From positions 1-32,022 of the forward strand of contig JAEUUX010000293.1 in assembly GCA_016787295.1 (NCBI GenBank): 32,022 nucleotides of DNA, given 5' to 3'. The translations under genes and the position numbers were made by a program. The notes below the pieces were generated by a model. The model was not told the DNA's origin, did not search any database, and saw only the letters and a list, made by a program, of their open reading frames with translations. Source of the DNA: Chitinophagales bacterium (GTDB taxonomy: Bacteria > Bacteroidota > Bacteroidia > Chitinophagales > UBA2359). Within the stretch, counting starts at the first letter, position 1. Every line of letters starts with the position of its first letter. Shown piece after piece: positions 22,991 to 31,766 of this stretch.

Positions 22991-25198
22991 ATGGAAACTT
23001 TTATATCATATCGACAGTTAGAACCTACAGACAATTCGTTAGTTAGCCTCCAGATTATTGCTGCTCATTATGGTAGGCAATATAGTTTGGTTACATTACG
23101 ACAAAAAATTTCCCGTTACAATTATTTGCATGTTCCTAAAGAATGGTGTAGTGCTGCTCAAAATATCGGTTTGTTCGCTACAACACATCAAATTAGGCTT
23201 AATGAACTGTTATTAGAAACTTTACCTTGTGTAATTCAATGGAAAAACGGGCAATATGCCATTTTATATAAGATAGAAGAATCTCCTGAAAGTGAATTTA
23301 GGCACTATTTTATTTCAGACCCCGAACACGGTTTAACGATGTTGCCCGAAAATATCTTTAAAATGCAATGGGCAGGGCATTATGATAATGGTATTTGTAT
23401 TCAGATAACTCCCAATAGTGATTTTAATAAAATTATTCCTCCAACAATAATAGAAAACCCACTATACTACGCTTTGCGGTCTTTTCAACAGCACCTTTCT
23501 GTTGCATATAAACATGATATTTCATTTATTGTCTTGTTAGTATCATTTAATGTTTTTTGGGCTATTATTCCCATCTTTTTACAGCAATTTATTGATAATA
23601 GCACCTTATTTAAATCTTATTCCTTATTAGTAATTCTTTTTGCAGCTCAAATTATTGCATTATTTTGCCAAAATATAGCTGCATTTTTTTTCCAAAATTA
23701 CTATATTCAGCTTGCTCAAAAATTGCATCTGCAAATAAAAAACAACTTTTTTCAAAAAGTGCTTTCCTTGCCATTAAGTTACCTAAACCTTAGCGCCCAC
23801 CAACAACATCTTCAATCATTACATCAACAAAACAGCCGTCGAGCTGCTTTTATCGACAATTTATTGTTACTAATCGTTTATTTTCCTACTTTTATCATCT
23901 TGTTGTCTTTGTTGTTTTATTATAATCATACCGTTTATGGTGTTTTTATGATACTAAACCTTATTGCATGGTATTGGCATTCGTCAAAAACCGTTGAACA
24001 ACAAAAAAATAGTTATGCTCTCAATACATTATATCATGAACAACAACAATTATTTGATAGTAGCTTGGCGAATATTAGTGACCTTAAAGTTTATCAAGCA
24101 GAGAAAAATTATTTAAATCGATATGAGCAACTGCAACAGCAAATTTCACAACTCGAAATTGAACAACAACAACAAGAACAAAATACCAATTTGTTTTTTA
24201 ATAGCTCACATCACTTTAATTTACTTTTTTCAATTGGATTAGCCACTTATTATTACCTTCAACAACAAGGATCTATTGGCACTATTGTGGTTATTGGCTA
24301 TATTGTAGCTCATTTAAATGCTATTCTTAAACAAAGTTGGAAAATTATTGTCAATATAGTCGTTAATAAACATGCTATCGACCAAATTAATCATATCCAG
24401 CAAAAAAATAATGATACTAATCCACAACAAATTTCGCCTCCAAAACTTATTAAAGAAGGTATTAGACTTAAAAATGTCTATTTTAAATACTCTAATGCTT
24501 ATTCGTCCTATACGCTTAATAATATCTCATTATTAATACCCAAAAATAAAACAACCCTCGTTCTTGGAGAAATAGGAAGTGGCAAAACCACCTTACTACA
24601 GTTGTTGGTTTGTGCTTATTATTGCGATAAAGGAGAAGTTTTGGTCGATTATGTCAATTGTGAAAACATGAATCCCGAACAATGGCGAAAATTATGTGGT
24701 GTTGTAATGCCTGATGGTTATGTGATAAATGGCACAGTAGAAGAAAATATCATTTTTGGAGACGAAAATCCCAATCGACAACGTTTAGAAGAAGCCTATA
24801 AGAAATCATGCCTTTATCAACCAACAAGTACGCTATCGTTGGAATTAGATGACTACATAGATTTCGATAACAGACCTATTACTAATTTACAACGAATAAA
24901 AATATTATTGGCTCGTTTGTTCTATAAAAATCCTACTTTTGTTTTTTTAGACGATATATGCAATATCATAGACGTTAAAAGTGAACCAGAATTATGTAAA
25001 AACCTAAAAAATTTCTGTCAGTATAAAACAGTAGTTATTTTTTCTGATAAAAAAATAGATTCTTTAGTTCCTGACCAAACTATTTTCTTACATAATGGGC
25101 AAATAATCAAAAAACCTATTAGAGAAACTGTAGTAATGCCAGAAAAAACAGAATCAACATATTATTTCGATAATTTTAATGGAGTTATGATGATTTGA
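22991..25198 (+). CDS. Degenerate peptidase-containing ABC transporter (bacteriocin-exporter type)
   Basis: The 735-residue layout matches exporters that trim and secrete double-glycine leader peptides: C39-like domain (about 1-140), ABC transmembrane domain (about 170-460), ATPase (about 488-710). The start ATG at 22991 places LEPTDNSLVSLQIIAAHYG at the usual C39 active-site position; the in-frame ATG at 22925 only adds 22 residues. The expected catalytic Cys is Asn15 and the His is Gln88 (WKNGQYAILY), while the Asp remains in SDPEHG. In the ATPase, Walker A is intact (GEIGSGKT, 526-533). However, the Q-loop Gln is lost (VMPDGY), the LSGGQ signature reads PITNLQ, Walker B ends LDD not LDE, and the switch His is Asp686 (FSDKK). 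The coding sequence is AT-rich. No membrane-fusion partner or leader peptide was found nearby. An inactive or regulatory half of a heteromeric exporter is the best inference. Confidence 0.82.
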   Translation: METFISYRQLEPTDNSLVSLQIIAAHYGRQYSLVTLRQKISRYNYLHVPKEWCSAAQNIGLFATTHQIRLNELLLETLPCVIQWKNGQYAILYKIEESPESEFRHYFISDPEHGLTMLPENIFKMQWAGHYDNGICIQITPNSDFNKIIPPTIIENPLYYALRSFQQHLSVAYKHDISFIVLLVSFNVFWAIIPIFLQQFIDNSTLFKSYSLLVILFAAQIIALFCQNIAAFFFQNYYIQLAQKLHLQIKNNFFQKVLSLPLSYLNLSAHQQHLQSLHQQNSRRAAFIDNLLLLIVYFPTFIILLSLLFYYNHTVYGVFMILNLIAWYWHSSKTVEQQKNSYALNTLYHEQQQLFDSSLANISDLKVYQAEKNYLNRYEQLQQQISQLEIEQQQQEQNTNLFFNSSHHFNLLFSIGLATYYYLQQQGSIGTIVVIGYIVAHLNAILKQSWKIIVNIVVNKHAIDQINHIQQKNNDTNPQQISPPKLIKEGIRLKNVYFKYSNAYSSYTLNNISLLIPKNKTTLVLGEIGSGKTTLLQLLVCAYYCDKGEVLVDYVNCENMNPEQWRKLCGVVMPDGYVINGTVEENIIFGDENPNRQRLEEAYKKSCLYQPTSTLSLELDDYIDFDNRPITNLQRIKILLARLFYKNPTFVFLDDICNIIDVKSEPELCKNLKNFCQYKTVVIFSDKKIDSLVPDQTIFLHNGQIIKKPIRETVVMPEKTESTYYFDNFNGVMMI

Positions 25199-25379
25199 TA
25201 GCGTACAATATAGCTTTTTTATTCAAAAAAATACTTTTAATTTTGATAAAATAGTTATTGCAATACAATTATTGATAACTGCATCTAAAAATATCCTCTT
25301 TTAAATGCTAATACACTATCTTAATGCTACTTTTTTCCTTTTCTAGGCATAATATTTTTATTTTACTATGAAGTGAAAG

Positions 25380-25418
25380 CCCCAAATCACGATGAGAAAT
25401 CAGTGGTTTGGGTTTTTT
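25380..25418 (+). terminator. Terminator after the ABC transporter gene
   Basis: CCCAAATCAC (25381-25390) pairs with GTGGTTTGGG (one G-U pair), followed by six T. It lies about 180 bp past the stop; nothing recognisable is between. Confidence 0.8.
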
Positions 25419-25619
25419 ATTTTATGCATAAAAAATAAACATTTGCTGCCTATTAACTTTTGCTCTGATAATAGTTTGTAATGTACCAAAAAACATTGCT
25501 ATGAGTAATTGTTAGTTTTCGATGGATTATTAAAAGAGTATTATTATTGTTGCCAGAAATAGGAATTCTGTAGCGTAAACTTTTATCAAACATTGTTAAG
25601 TTAGGATATAGACAGTTAT

Positions 25620-25659
25620 AAAAAAGCATTCCATTCCAAACGGACGGGAATGCTTTTTT
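25620..25659. terminator. Bidirectional terminator-like hairpin with no adjacent gene end
   Basis: AAAAAAGCATTCC and GGGAATGCTTTTTT are complementary arms with T runs on both strands. The region 25419-25620 before it has no convincing gene. It may insulate rlmN or end a small transcript. Confidence 0.75.
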
Positions 25660-25713
25660 CATGCTATCACACTATCTCCTCAAAAACACCACACAATATA
25701 CAAAGAATGTTTG

Positions 25714-25721
25714 TACCTTTG
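25714..25721 (+). promoter_or_regulatory. Bacteroidetes-type -7 box for rlmN
   Basis: TACCTTTG followed by CACC, 18 bp before the ATG at 25739, predicts a very short leader of about 11 nt. This argues for that start and against the upstream in-frame codon at 25661, which would precede the promoter. Confidence 0.7.
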
Positions 25722-25738
25722 CACCAAAATTTTTAACC

Positions 25739-26806
25739 ATGCTTCTTTCCGAATTAACAAATCCACCTGAACTTACTGATATACGTTCGCTGTCGCTACC
25801 CGACCTCAAAGAACGCATATTGTTGATGGGGGAGAAACCTTTTCGTGCTAAACAGATTTATGAATGGTTGTGGCAACGCGGCGCACATGATTTTGAGGCA
25901 ATGACCAATTTGTCCAAAAACCTGCGCCAGATGTTGCAACAACATTTCGTTATACAACATCTCCACATCGCCAAACAACAGCGCAGCTCCGATGGTACGC
26001 TAAAACTTGCTTTTGAATTGTATGACCAACATTGGGTAGAGGGTGTGTTAATCCCTGCTCCATGGCAAGACCGTTTTACGGCATGTGTGTCGTCGCAAGT
26101 TGGTTGCAGTTTGTCGTGTCGTTTTTGTGCTACGGGTAAATTGAAAATGGAGCGCAATTTGCGCGCCGACGAAATTTTTGACCAAGTGTTTTTGCTCAAT
26201 CAACAAAGCCAACAACTCCATGGACACGACCTAACGAACATTGTCTATATGGGCATGGGAGAGCCTTTGCTGAATTACAAAAACGTATTGCAGAGCATTG
26301 AGCGCATCACGGCTCCTGATGGTTTGGGTATGTCGCCGCGCCGCATTACCGTTTCTACCGCAGGTATTGCCAAAATGATTAAAAAATTGGCAGACGATAA
26401 TACCAAATTTAATTTGGCTATTTCGCTGCATGCTGCCAACGACCTCAAACGCAACGAAATTATGGCGATTAACGAAACCAATAGTTTGTCCATTTTGGCA
26501 GAGGCTTTGCGTTATTATTTCGAAAAATTGGAGCGCATGGTGACTTATGAATACATTGTGTTCCAAAATTTTAATGACAATATAGAGGACGCTAAAGAAT
26601 TGGCACGTTTCTGCAAAATTATTCCCTCAAAAGTCAATCTTATCGAGTATAATTCCGTAGATGGAGTGCTTTACACCAAGTCGGACGAGGATAGGTTGTT
26701 GGCATTCCAACAATATCTCGAAGGACAAGGCGTGACGGCTACACTACGACGAAGTCGCGGCAAAGATATCGACGCTGCTTGTGGACAATTAGCAAATAAA
26801 AATTAA
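25739..26806 (+). CDS. rlmN: 23S rRNA (adenine-C2)-methyltransferase RlmN
   Basis: A radical-SAM enzyme that methylates C2 of an adenine in 23S rRNA (A2503 in E. coli) and of A37 in some tRNAs. The product is 355 residues from the ATG at 25739. The iron-sulfur ligands are visible as C123, C127 and C130 in VGCSLSCRFCATGKL, with ACVSSQ just before. The conserved GMGEPLLNY and TVSTAGI segments follow. A C-terminal cysteine (C348 in DIDAACGQL) sits where the mechanistic partner cysteine of the family lies. It leads a closely spaced plus-strand set: the phosphatase gene starts 22 bp after its stop, so cotranscription is likely although the functions are unrelated. Confidence 0.96.
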   Translation: MLLSELTNPPELTDIRSLSLPDLKERILLMGEKPFRAKQIYEWLWQRGAHDFEAMTNLSKNLRQMLQQHFVIQHLHIAKQQRSSDGTLKLAFELYDQHWVEGVLIPAPWQDRFTACVSSQVGCSLSCRFCATGKLKMERNLRADEIFDQVFLLNQQSQQLHGHDLTNIVYMGMGEPLLNYKNVLQSIERITAPDGLGMSPRRITVSTAGIAKMIKKLADDNTKFNLAISLHAANDLKRNEIMAINETNSLSILAEALRYYFEKLERMVTYEYIVFQNFNDNIEDAKELARFCKIIPSKVNLIEYNSVDGVLYTKSDEDRLLAFQQYLEGQGVTATLRRSRGKDIDAACGQLANKN

Positions 26807-26828
26807 CACCCAGAACAAATTCCAAACC

Positions 26829-28220
26829 ATGTTTTTTTTCCAAAAAAACCTCAAAAAACTGCCTTTTTTCACTATTTTTCGCGTTTTGTGGCTGTTTACA
26901 TTCGTTTGCATAGCTGTTCCAACTATGGTAGCGCAAAACAATTTGCCACCTTTGGTAGCAGGTCCCATGCTCGGTTATACGGAGCATCGCGAAGCCCTTA
27001 TTTGGTTAGAAGTTAGCCCTTCGGTCAAAACTGTGGAAGTACAGTATTGGAAAAAAGGGCAAACCCAAACCCGCCAAAAGTTGCGTTATCGTGGCAAATT
27101 ACAACAAGAGTTCAATCCCATAAAATTTGTTCTCACCGCATTGGACATGGGAACAACCTACGAATATGCGATTTTTGTGGACAAAAAACGCCAAAAAGCC
27201 AATCAAAATTTAAGTTTTCAAACCAAAAAATTGTGGGAATGGCGCGAACCTGCTCCCAATTTTTCGTTCTTAATGGGTTCGTGCCACTATACCAACGATG
27301 AGCCTTATGACCGTCCGGGCAAGCCGTATGGTGAGGATAGCAGTATTTTTGGGCAAATGGTTCAACAACCTTCCGATTTTATGCTGTGGTTGGGCGATAA
27401 TGTTTATTTGCGCGAAGCCGATTATTCCTCGCGTTATGGCATTCAATACCGCTATCAACACACACGCCGCCAAGAGGTATTGCAAAATTTTTTGGCATCG
27501 CGCCCACAATACATGATTTGGGACGACCACGATTATGGCCCCAATGACTCCAACAGTAGTTATGAACTCAAAGAACAAGCCCTGCAAACTTTTATCGACT
27601 ATTCGGGTAACGAAAGTTATGGCACACCCAACGACAAAGGTATTTACAGCCGTTTTCAGTGGAGCGATTCTGAGTTCTTTTTGTTGGACAACCGCTATCA
27701 CCGCGACCCCGAAACTTTGCAAGATTCCAATAAAACTTATTTGGGCAAAAAACAATTAGCATGGCTCAAAAACAGCCTTCTGTCATCAAAAGCCACCTTC
27801 AAATTCATTGCTTCGGGCAGTCAGGTGCTGAACAAAGCAAACAAATTTGAGTGCTATGCCAATTATACCCAAGAATTAGACGAGCTTTTGGCGTTTATCG
27901 AGCGACACCAAATCAAAGGAGTTGTGTTTTTGAGTGGAGATCGCCATTTTTCGGAAATTATCACACAACAGCGCAACAATGCCTACACCTTGCTCGATAT
28001 CACTTCGTCGCCAATCACCTCACACACCTTTGACAAGGTGGCAGAAAGCAACGAAGGTAAAAATCCGCAGCGCATGGACGGAACTTTATTGGCAGAAAAC
28101 TCGTATATGAAACTGTCGGTATCGGGCGAAAAAGGCAAACGTGTGCTAACCGTTCAGGCTTTTGACCGCAATAATCAAGAGAAATGGCGCAAAAGTTTTG
28201 CAGAAACAGAGTTTAGGTAG
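26829..28220 (+). CDS. Exported PhoD-like metallophosphatase
   Basis: The product is 463 residues with a signal peptide (hydrophobic 12-30, then PTMVAQ), so it acts in the periplasm or outside. A fibronectin-like N-terminal domain (about 40-135) with AGPMLGYTEHREALIWL is typical of PhoD-family enzymes. The phosphatase core shows FLMGSCHY at 147-154, WLGDNVYLRE at 187-196, IWDDHDYGPNDSN at 230-242, a LLDNRYHRD segment and LSGDRHFSE near 365-373. These are the expected metal and substrate residues of the PhoD/alkaline phosphatase D group, usually a phosphodiesterase or phosphomonoesterase using calcium and iron. The specific substrate is unknown. It sits between rlmN (22 bp) and the lipid kinase gene (45 bp). 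Confidence 0.9.
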   Translation: MFFFQKNLKKLPFFTIFRVLWLFTFVCIAVPTMVAQNNLPPLVAGPMLGYTEHREALIWLEVSPSVKTVEVQYWKKGQTQTRQKLRYRGKLQQEFNPIKFVLTALDMGTTYEYAIFVDKKRQKANQNLSFQTKKLWEWREPAPNFSFLMGSCHYTNDEPYDRPGKPYGEDSSIFGQMVQQPSDFMLWLGDNVYLREADYSSRYGIQYRYQHTRRQEVLQNFLASRPQYMIWDDHDYGPNDSNSSYELKEQALQTFIDYSGNESYGTPNDKGIYSRFQWSDSEFFLLDNRYHRDPETLQDSNKTYLGKKQLAWLKNSLLSSKATFKFIASGSQVLNKANKFECYANYTQELDELLAFIERHQIKGVVFLSGDRHFSEIITQQRNNAYTLLDITSSPITSHTFDKVAESNEGKNPQRMDGTLLAENSYMKLSVSGEKGKRVLTVQAFDRNNQEKWRKSFAETEFR

Positions 28221-28265
28221 CAAAAATCGTTCTTTGTCCCATCAAGATTTAATATCCAAACTTAC

Positions 28266-29162
28266 ATGAGCAACAATCCCAAGAAAATTTTATTTATCAT
28301 CAATCCTATTTCGGGTGTAGAGAGCAAACAACACATACCACGTTTGGCAGCTCGACACTTAGATTCGGAGCGCTTTCATTACGAAATCACCTATACACAA
28401 TACCGCAATCATGCTTTCGAAATTGCACAACATGCAGCCTTGCATCGCGGGTTTGATGCCGTTATTGCAGTAGGAGGCGATGGCTCTATTAACGAAGTCG
28501 GTAGTGCTTTGGTTGGCACCGAAGTAGCTTTGGGCATTATAGCCTTGGGGTCGGGCAACGGTTTGGCGCGAAAAATGGGCTTGTATACTTCCAATGTGGT
28601 TGAGGCAATGAAGGTCATCAATAAATTTCACATAGACCATATAGATGTTGGCAAACTGAACGATAAGTATTTTTTCAGTACAGCAGGTGTGGGTGTCGAA
28701 GCCGATGTGGTGACTGATTATGCCAAAGTGCGCCAGCGCGGTATGAAAAACTATGTTCGTTTGAGTTATGACCATGCTTTTCGACACGAATCCCAACGCT
28801 ATCGCATTACCTTAGACACAGGCGAAATCATAGAAGATACTTTTTTTATGCTCACCGTTGGCAATTCAGGGCAGTATGGCTATGGTGTGGGACTTACGCC
28901 CGATTCGCAATTAGATGATGGTTTGCTCGAACTTACAATGGTGCCCGATTTTAAACAACGCCTCAAAGCCGCATGGTTAGCAGCAATGGTCATTGCCCAA
29001 AAAGGTAATTGGAGTGGCATGATGACCACTCGCCGCTTAAGTCATTGTACCATTGAAGCTCCATCTGCGGTTGCCACACAAATAGATGGCGATCCCACTG
29101 AACCAATGCAACACTTATCATTTTCGGTATTGCCACAAGCCTTGAAAATTATTGTTTCATAG
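28266..29162 (+). CDS. Diacylglycerol kinase-family lipid kinase (YegS/DagK-like)
   Basis: The product is 298 residues, the usual size for this cytoplasmic family, which phosphorylates lipids such as diacylglycerol with ATP. The nucleotide-binding motif is clear as AVGGDGSINEV at 68-78 and the following ALGSGNGLARKMG at 93-105. The N-terminal FIINPISG motif and the later GVGVEADV and LTPDSQLDDGLLEL segments match the family's second domain. The start at 28266 is the only sensible ATG. The neighbours are a phosphatase upstream and, after 115 bp, the nucleotide-sugar pair. Which lipid it uses cannot be told. Confidence 0.92.
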   Translation: MSNNPKKILFIINPISGVESKQHIPRLAARHLDSERFHYEITYTQYRNHAFEIAQHAALHRGFDAVIAVGGDGSINEVGSALVGTEVALGIIALGSGNGLARKMGLYTSNVVEAMKVINKFHIDHIDVGKLNDKYFFSTAGVGVEADVVTDYAKVRQRGMKNYVRLSYDHAFRHESQRYRITLDTGEIIEDTFFMLTVGNSGQYGYGVGLTPDSQLDDGLLELTMVPDFKQRLKAAWLAAMVIAQKGNWSGMMTTRRLSHCTIEAPSAVATQIDGDPTEPMQHLSFSVLPQALKIIVS

Positions 29163-29277
29163 AAAAAATAAGCAAGTAAACTTTTGAAACGTAACTATTT
29201 GCATATTTTAGCGTCCTAAAAATTGGCAAGATTTTTGCCATATACAAAAACAAAAATCCATTACTAACAATTAAACG

Positions 29278-30594
29278 ATGAACATAACTGTAGTTGGTTC
29301 GGGCTATGTCGGTTTGGTAACAGCCACTTGCTTTGCCGAAATGGGCAACCGCGTTATTGGCGTAGACATAGACGAACAAAAAGTAAAAAAATTGAGTTCG
29401 GGAGAGGTTACAATTTATGAGCCGGGTTTAGAAACACTATTCGAACGCAATATAAAAGCAGGTAGAATTAGTTTTACCACAGATTTAGAGCCTGCTATTG
29501 ATGCTGCTGACGTAGTATTTTTGGCTTTGCCCACGCCACCCGGTGCTGACGGTGCTGCTGACCTTAAATTTGTTTTGGGCGTTGCAAAACAATTAGGACA
29601 TATCCTCAAATCTTACAAAGTTATTGTCAACAAAAGTACTGTACCTGTCGGAACAGCCGATTTGGTGCGTCAAGCCATTGCCGAAAATGCTACTGTTCCT
29701 TTTGATGTGGTGTCGAACCCCGAATTTTTGCGCGAAGGCGTTGCGGTAGAAGACTTTATGAAACCCGACCGTGTTGTCGTTGGCACACAATCTCCCAAAG
29801 CTGCCAATGTCATGAGCAGGTTGTATGAGCCTTTTGTGCGTCAGGGCAACCCCATCTATTTGATGGACGAACGATCTGCCGAAATGACCAAGTATGCCGC
29901 CAATGCGTACTTAGCAACCCGTATTACGTTTATGAATGAAATCGCCAATTTGTGCGAAAAAGTAGGAGCCGACGTAGATATGGTGCGCAAAGGTATGGGT
30001 AGTGACCACCGTATAGGTAGATATTTCCTTTATCCTGGTGTGGGTTTTGGTGGTAGTTGTTTTCCCAAAGACGTATCTGCTTTGGGCATGATAGCCAACA
30101 AATATGCCTACGATTTTCGTTTGCTTAAATCTGTTATTAGTGTTAACGAACACCAACGCATTATTTTGGTAGATAAAATAAAAGACTATTTTAGCTATGA
30201 CCTCAAAGGCAAGCATTTTGCGATGTGGGGTTTGGCATTCAAAGCCAATACCGACGACATTCGTGAAGCATCTGCTTTATATATTATCAAAGAATTGCTA
30301 GATGCAGGAGCCACAGTATCGGCTTTTGACCCACAAGCGATGGACAATACGCGCCAAATCTATGGCGACCAAATTCAATATGCTGGTGATCCTTATGTGG
30401 CTCTCAACAATGCCGATGCCCTGATTATCGTCACCGAATGGCAAGAGTTCCGCGTGCCAAATTTTGATAGTATAGGCGAACGCTTAAAAAACAAAGTTAT
30501 TTTTGACGGACGCAACCTATACAACCTTAACGACTTACGCCAAACAGGTTTTTACTACCAAAGTATTGGACGACCTACTGTTAAACCTGAATAA
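29278..30594 (+). CDS. ugd: UDP-glucose 6-dehydrogenase
   Basis: Oxidises UDP-glucose to UDP-glucuronate with two NAD. The product is 438 residues, a full-length enzyme. The N-terminal Rossmann motif is GSGYVGLVTA at 7-16; FLALPTPPGADGAADL and NKSTVPVGTA follow in order. Then come NPEFLREGVAVEDF and the catalytic region GVGFGGSCFPKDV with nucleophile C261. The C-terminal UDP-binding domain carries GLAFKANTDDIREAS. The gene stops 43 bp before the UDP-glucuronate decarboxylase gene, whose product uses its product. Together they supply UDP-xylose, and UDP-glucuronate, for surface polysaccharides or glycosylation. Confidence 0.96.
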   Translation: MNITVVGSGYVGLVTATCFAEMGNRVIGVDIDEQKVKKLSSGEVTIYEPGLETLFERNIKAGRISFTTDLEPAIDAADVVFLALPTPPGADGAADLKFVLGVAKQLGHILKSYKVIVNKSTVPVGTADLVRQAIAENATVPFDVVSNPEFLREGVAVEDFMKPDRVVVGTQSPKAANVMSRLYEPFVRQGNPIYLMDERSAEMTKYAANAYLATRITFMNEIANLCEKVGADVDMVRKGMGSDHRIGRYFLYPGVGFGGSCFPKDVSALGMIANKYAYDFRLLKSVISVNEHQRIILVDKIKDYFSYDLKGKHFAMWGLAFKANTDDIREASALYIIKELLDAGATVSAFDPQAMDNTRQIYGDQIQYAGDPYVALNNADALIIVTEWQEFRVPNFDSIGERLKNKVIFDGRNLYNLNDLRQTGFYYQSIGRPTVKPE

Positions 30595-30637
30595 ACCTAA
30601 ACCCTATTGAATGCTAACAAAATTTTCCAATTAAATT

Positions 30638-31594
30638 ATGACAAAACGTGTATTAATAACAGGTGCGGCAGGTTTTTTAGGCTCTCATCTGTGCGACAGA
30701 TTCATTGCCGAAGGCTACGAAGTCATAGGTATGGATAACTTATTAACAGGCAATTTGGCAAACATCGAGCATTTGTTTCCATTGAAACAGTTTAGTTTTT
30801 ATCACCATGATGTTAGCAAATTTGTGCATATTCCGGGTCATTTAGACTATATTATGCACTTTGCCTCGCCAGCCAGCCCTATTGACTACCTCAAAATGCC
30901 TATCCAAACCCTCAAAGTGGGATCTTTGGGAACGCACAATTTGCTGGGGTTAGCCTTAGCAAAAAAAGCACGCATTTTGGTAGCCTCCACCTCAGAAGTC
31001 TATGGCGATCCCGAAGAACACCCACAAAAAGAAACCTATTGGGGACACGTCAACCCTATTGGCCCCAGAGGCGTATATGACGAAGCCAAGCGTTTTCAAG
31101 AGGCTATCACCATGGCGTATCACAATTTTCATGGCTTAGAAACACGTATTGTTCGCATTTTTAACACATACGGTCCGCGTATGCGTTTGCATGATGGGCG
31201 AGCTTTGCCAGCTTTCATGTACCAAGCTCTTACCAATAAAGATATTACTGTTTTTGGCGATGGTATGCAAACGCGCTCTTTCTGCTATGTAAGTGATTTA
31301 GTAGATGGTATATATCGCCTTTTGTTGAGTAATTATGTTGGTCCTGTTAATATTGGCAATCCTGACGAAATCCCTGTTAAACAATTAGCAGAAGAAGTTA
31401 TTGGATTAACCAATACCACTTCCCAAATTATCTATGAACCCTTACCCAAAGACGACCCTAAACAACGGCGACCCGATATTACCTTAGCGAGACAATTGCT
31501 GGGTTGGGAACCCAAAATAGGACGTGATGAGGGAGTGAAAATTACTTATGAATACTTCAAATCGGTATTAGAAAAAGGTGGCGAATTGCGCTAA
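30638..31594 (+). CDS. UDP-glucuronate decarboxylase (UDP-xylose synthase)
   Basis: An NAD-dependent extended short-chain dehydrogenase that turns UDP-glucuronate into UDP-xylose. The product is 318 residues. The N-terminal motif [15 protein letters not shown] binds [15 protein letters not shown] and [15 protein letters not shown] are characteristic of the UXS subgroup. The catalytic pair is Y147 and K151 in [28 protein letters not shown] and the [14 protein letters not shown] segment complete the family pattern. The position directly after ugd supports decarboxylase over a 4-epimerase. A strong terminator follows 12 bp after the stop. Confidence 0.94.
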   Translation: MTKRVLITGAAGFLGSHLCDRFIAEGYEVIGMDNLLTGNLANIEHLFPLKQFSFYHHDVSKFVHIPGHLDYIMHFASPASPIDYLKMPIQTLKVGSLGTHNLLGLALAKKARILVASTSEVYGDPEEHPQKETYWGHVNPIGPRGVYDEAKRFQEAITMAYHNFHGLETRIVRIFNTYGPRMRLHDGRALPAFMYQALTNKDITVFGDGMQTRSFCYVSDLVDGIYRLLLSNYVGPVNIGNPDEIPVKQLAEEVIGLTNTTSQIIYEPLPKDDPKQRRPDITLARQLLGWEPKIGRDEGVKITYEYFKSVLEKGGELR

Positions 31595-31606
31595 TTTTTT
31601 TGTTCT

Positions 31607-31642
31607 GGGGCTAACTCTATTGTAAGAGTTAGCCCCATTTTT
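31607..31642 (+). terminator. Terminator of the ugd / UDP-xylose synthase unit
   Basis: GGGGCTAACTCT (31607-31618) and AGAGTTAGCCCC (31625-31636) are perfect 12-bp arms with a 6-base loop, followed by ATTTTTG. Confidence 0.93.
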
Positions 31643-31717
31643 GTATAAAAAATAACACACCAAAAGAGAGAGTAGATTTTTTTTTCTAAAAAAGCATTAT
31701 TTGTTCACAAAAAACCG

Positions 31718-31725
31718 TATTTTTG
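31718..31725 (+). promoter_or_regulatory. Bacteroidetes-type -7 box for the Rpn-family gene
   Basis: TATTTTTG matches TAnnTTTG and is followed by CCACC. A TTTG at 31700-31703 is only 14 bases away, closer than usual. The leader to the ATG at 31767 would be about 35 nt. Confidence 0.55.
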
Positions 31726-31766
31726 CCACCATAAGCGGCTATTTCAATCCAAACCCCACAATAACA

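Noticed and set aside
22738-23021. Two overlapping plus-strand frames just before the ABC transporter as possible exporter cargo peptides
   Set aside because: They are hydrophobic and cysteine-bearing but have no double-glycine leader pattern, and one overlaps the ABC gene start in another frame.
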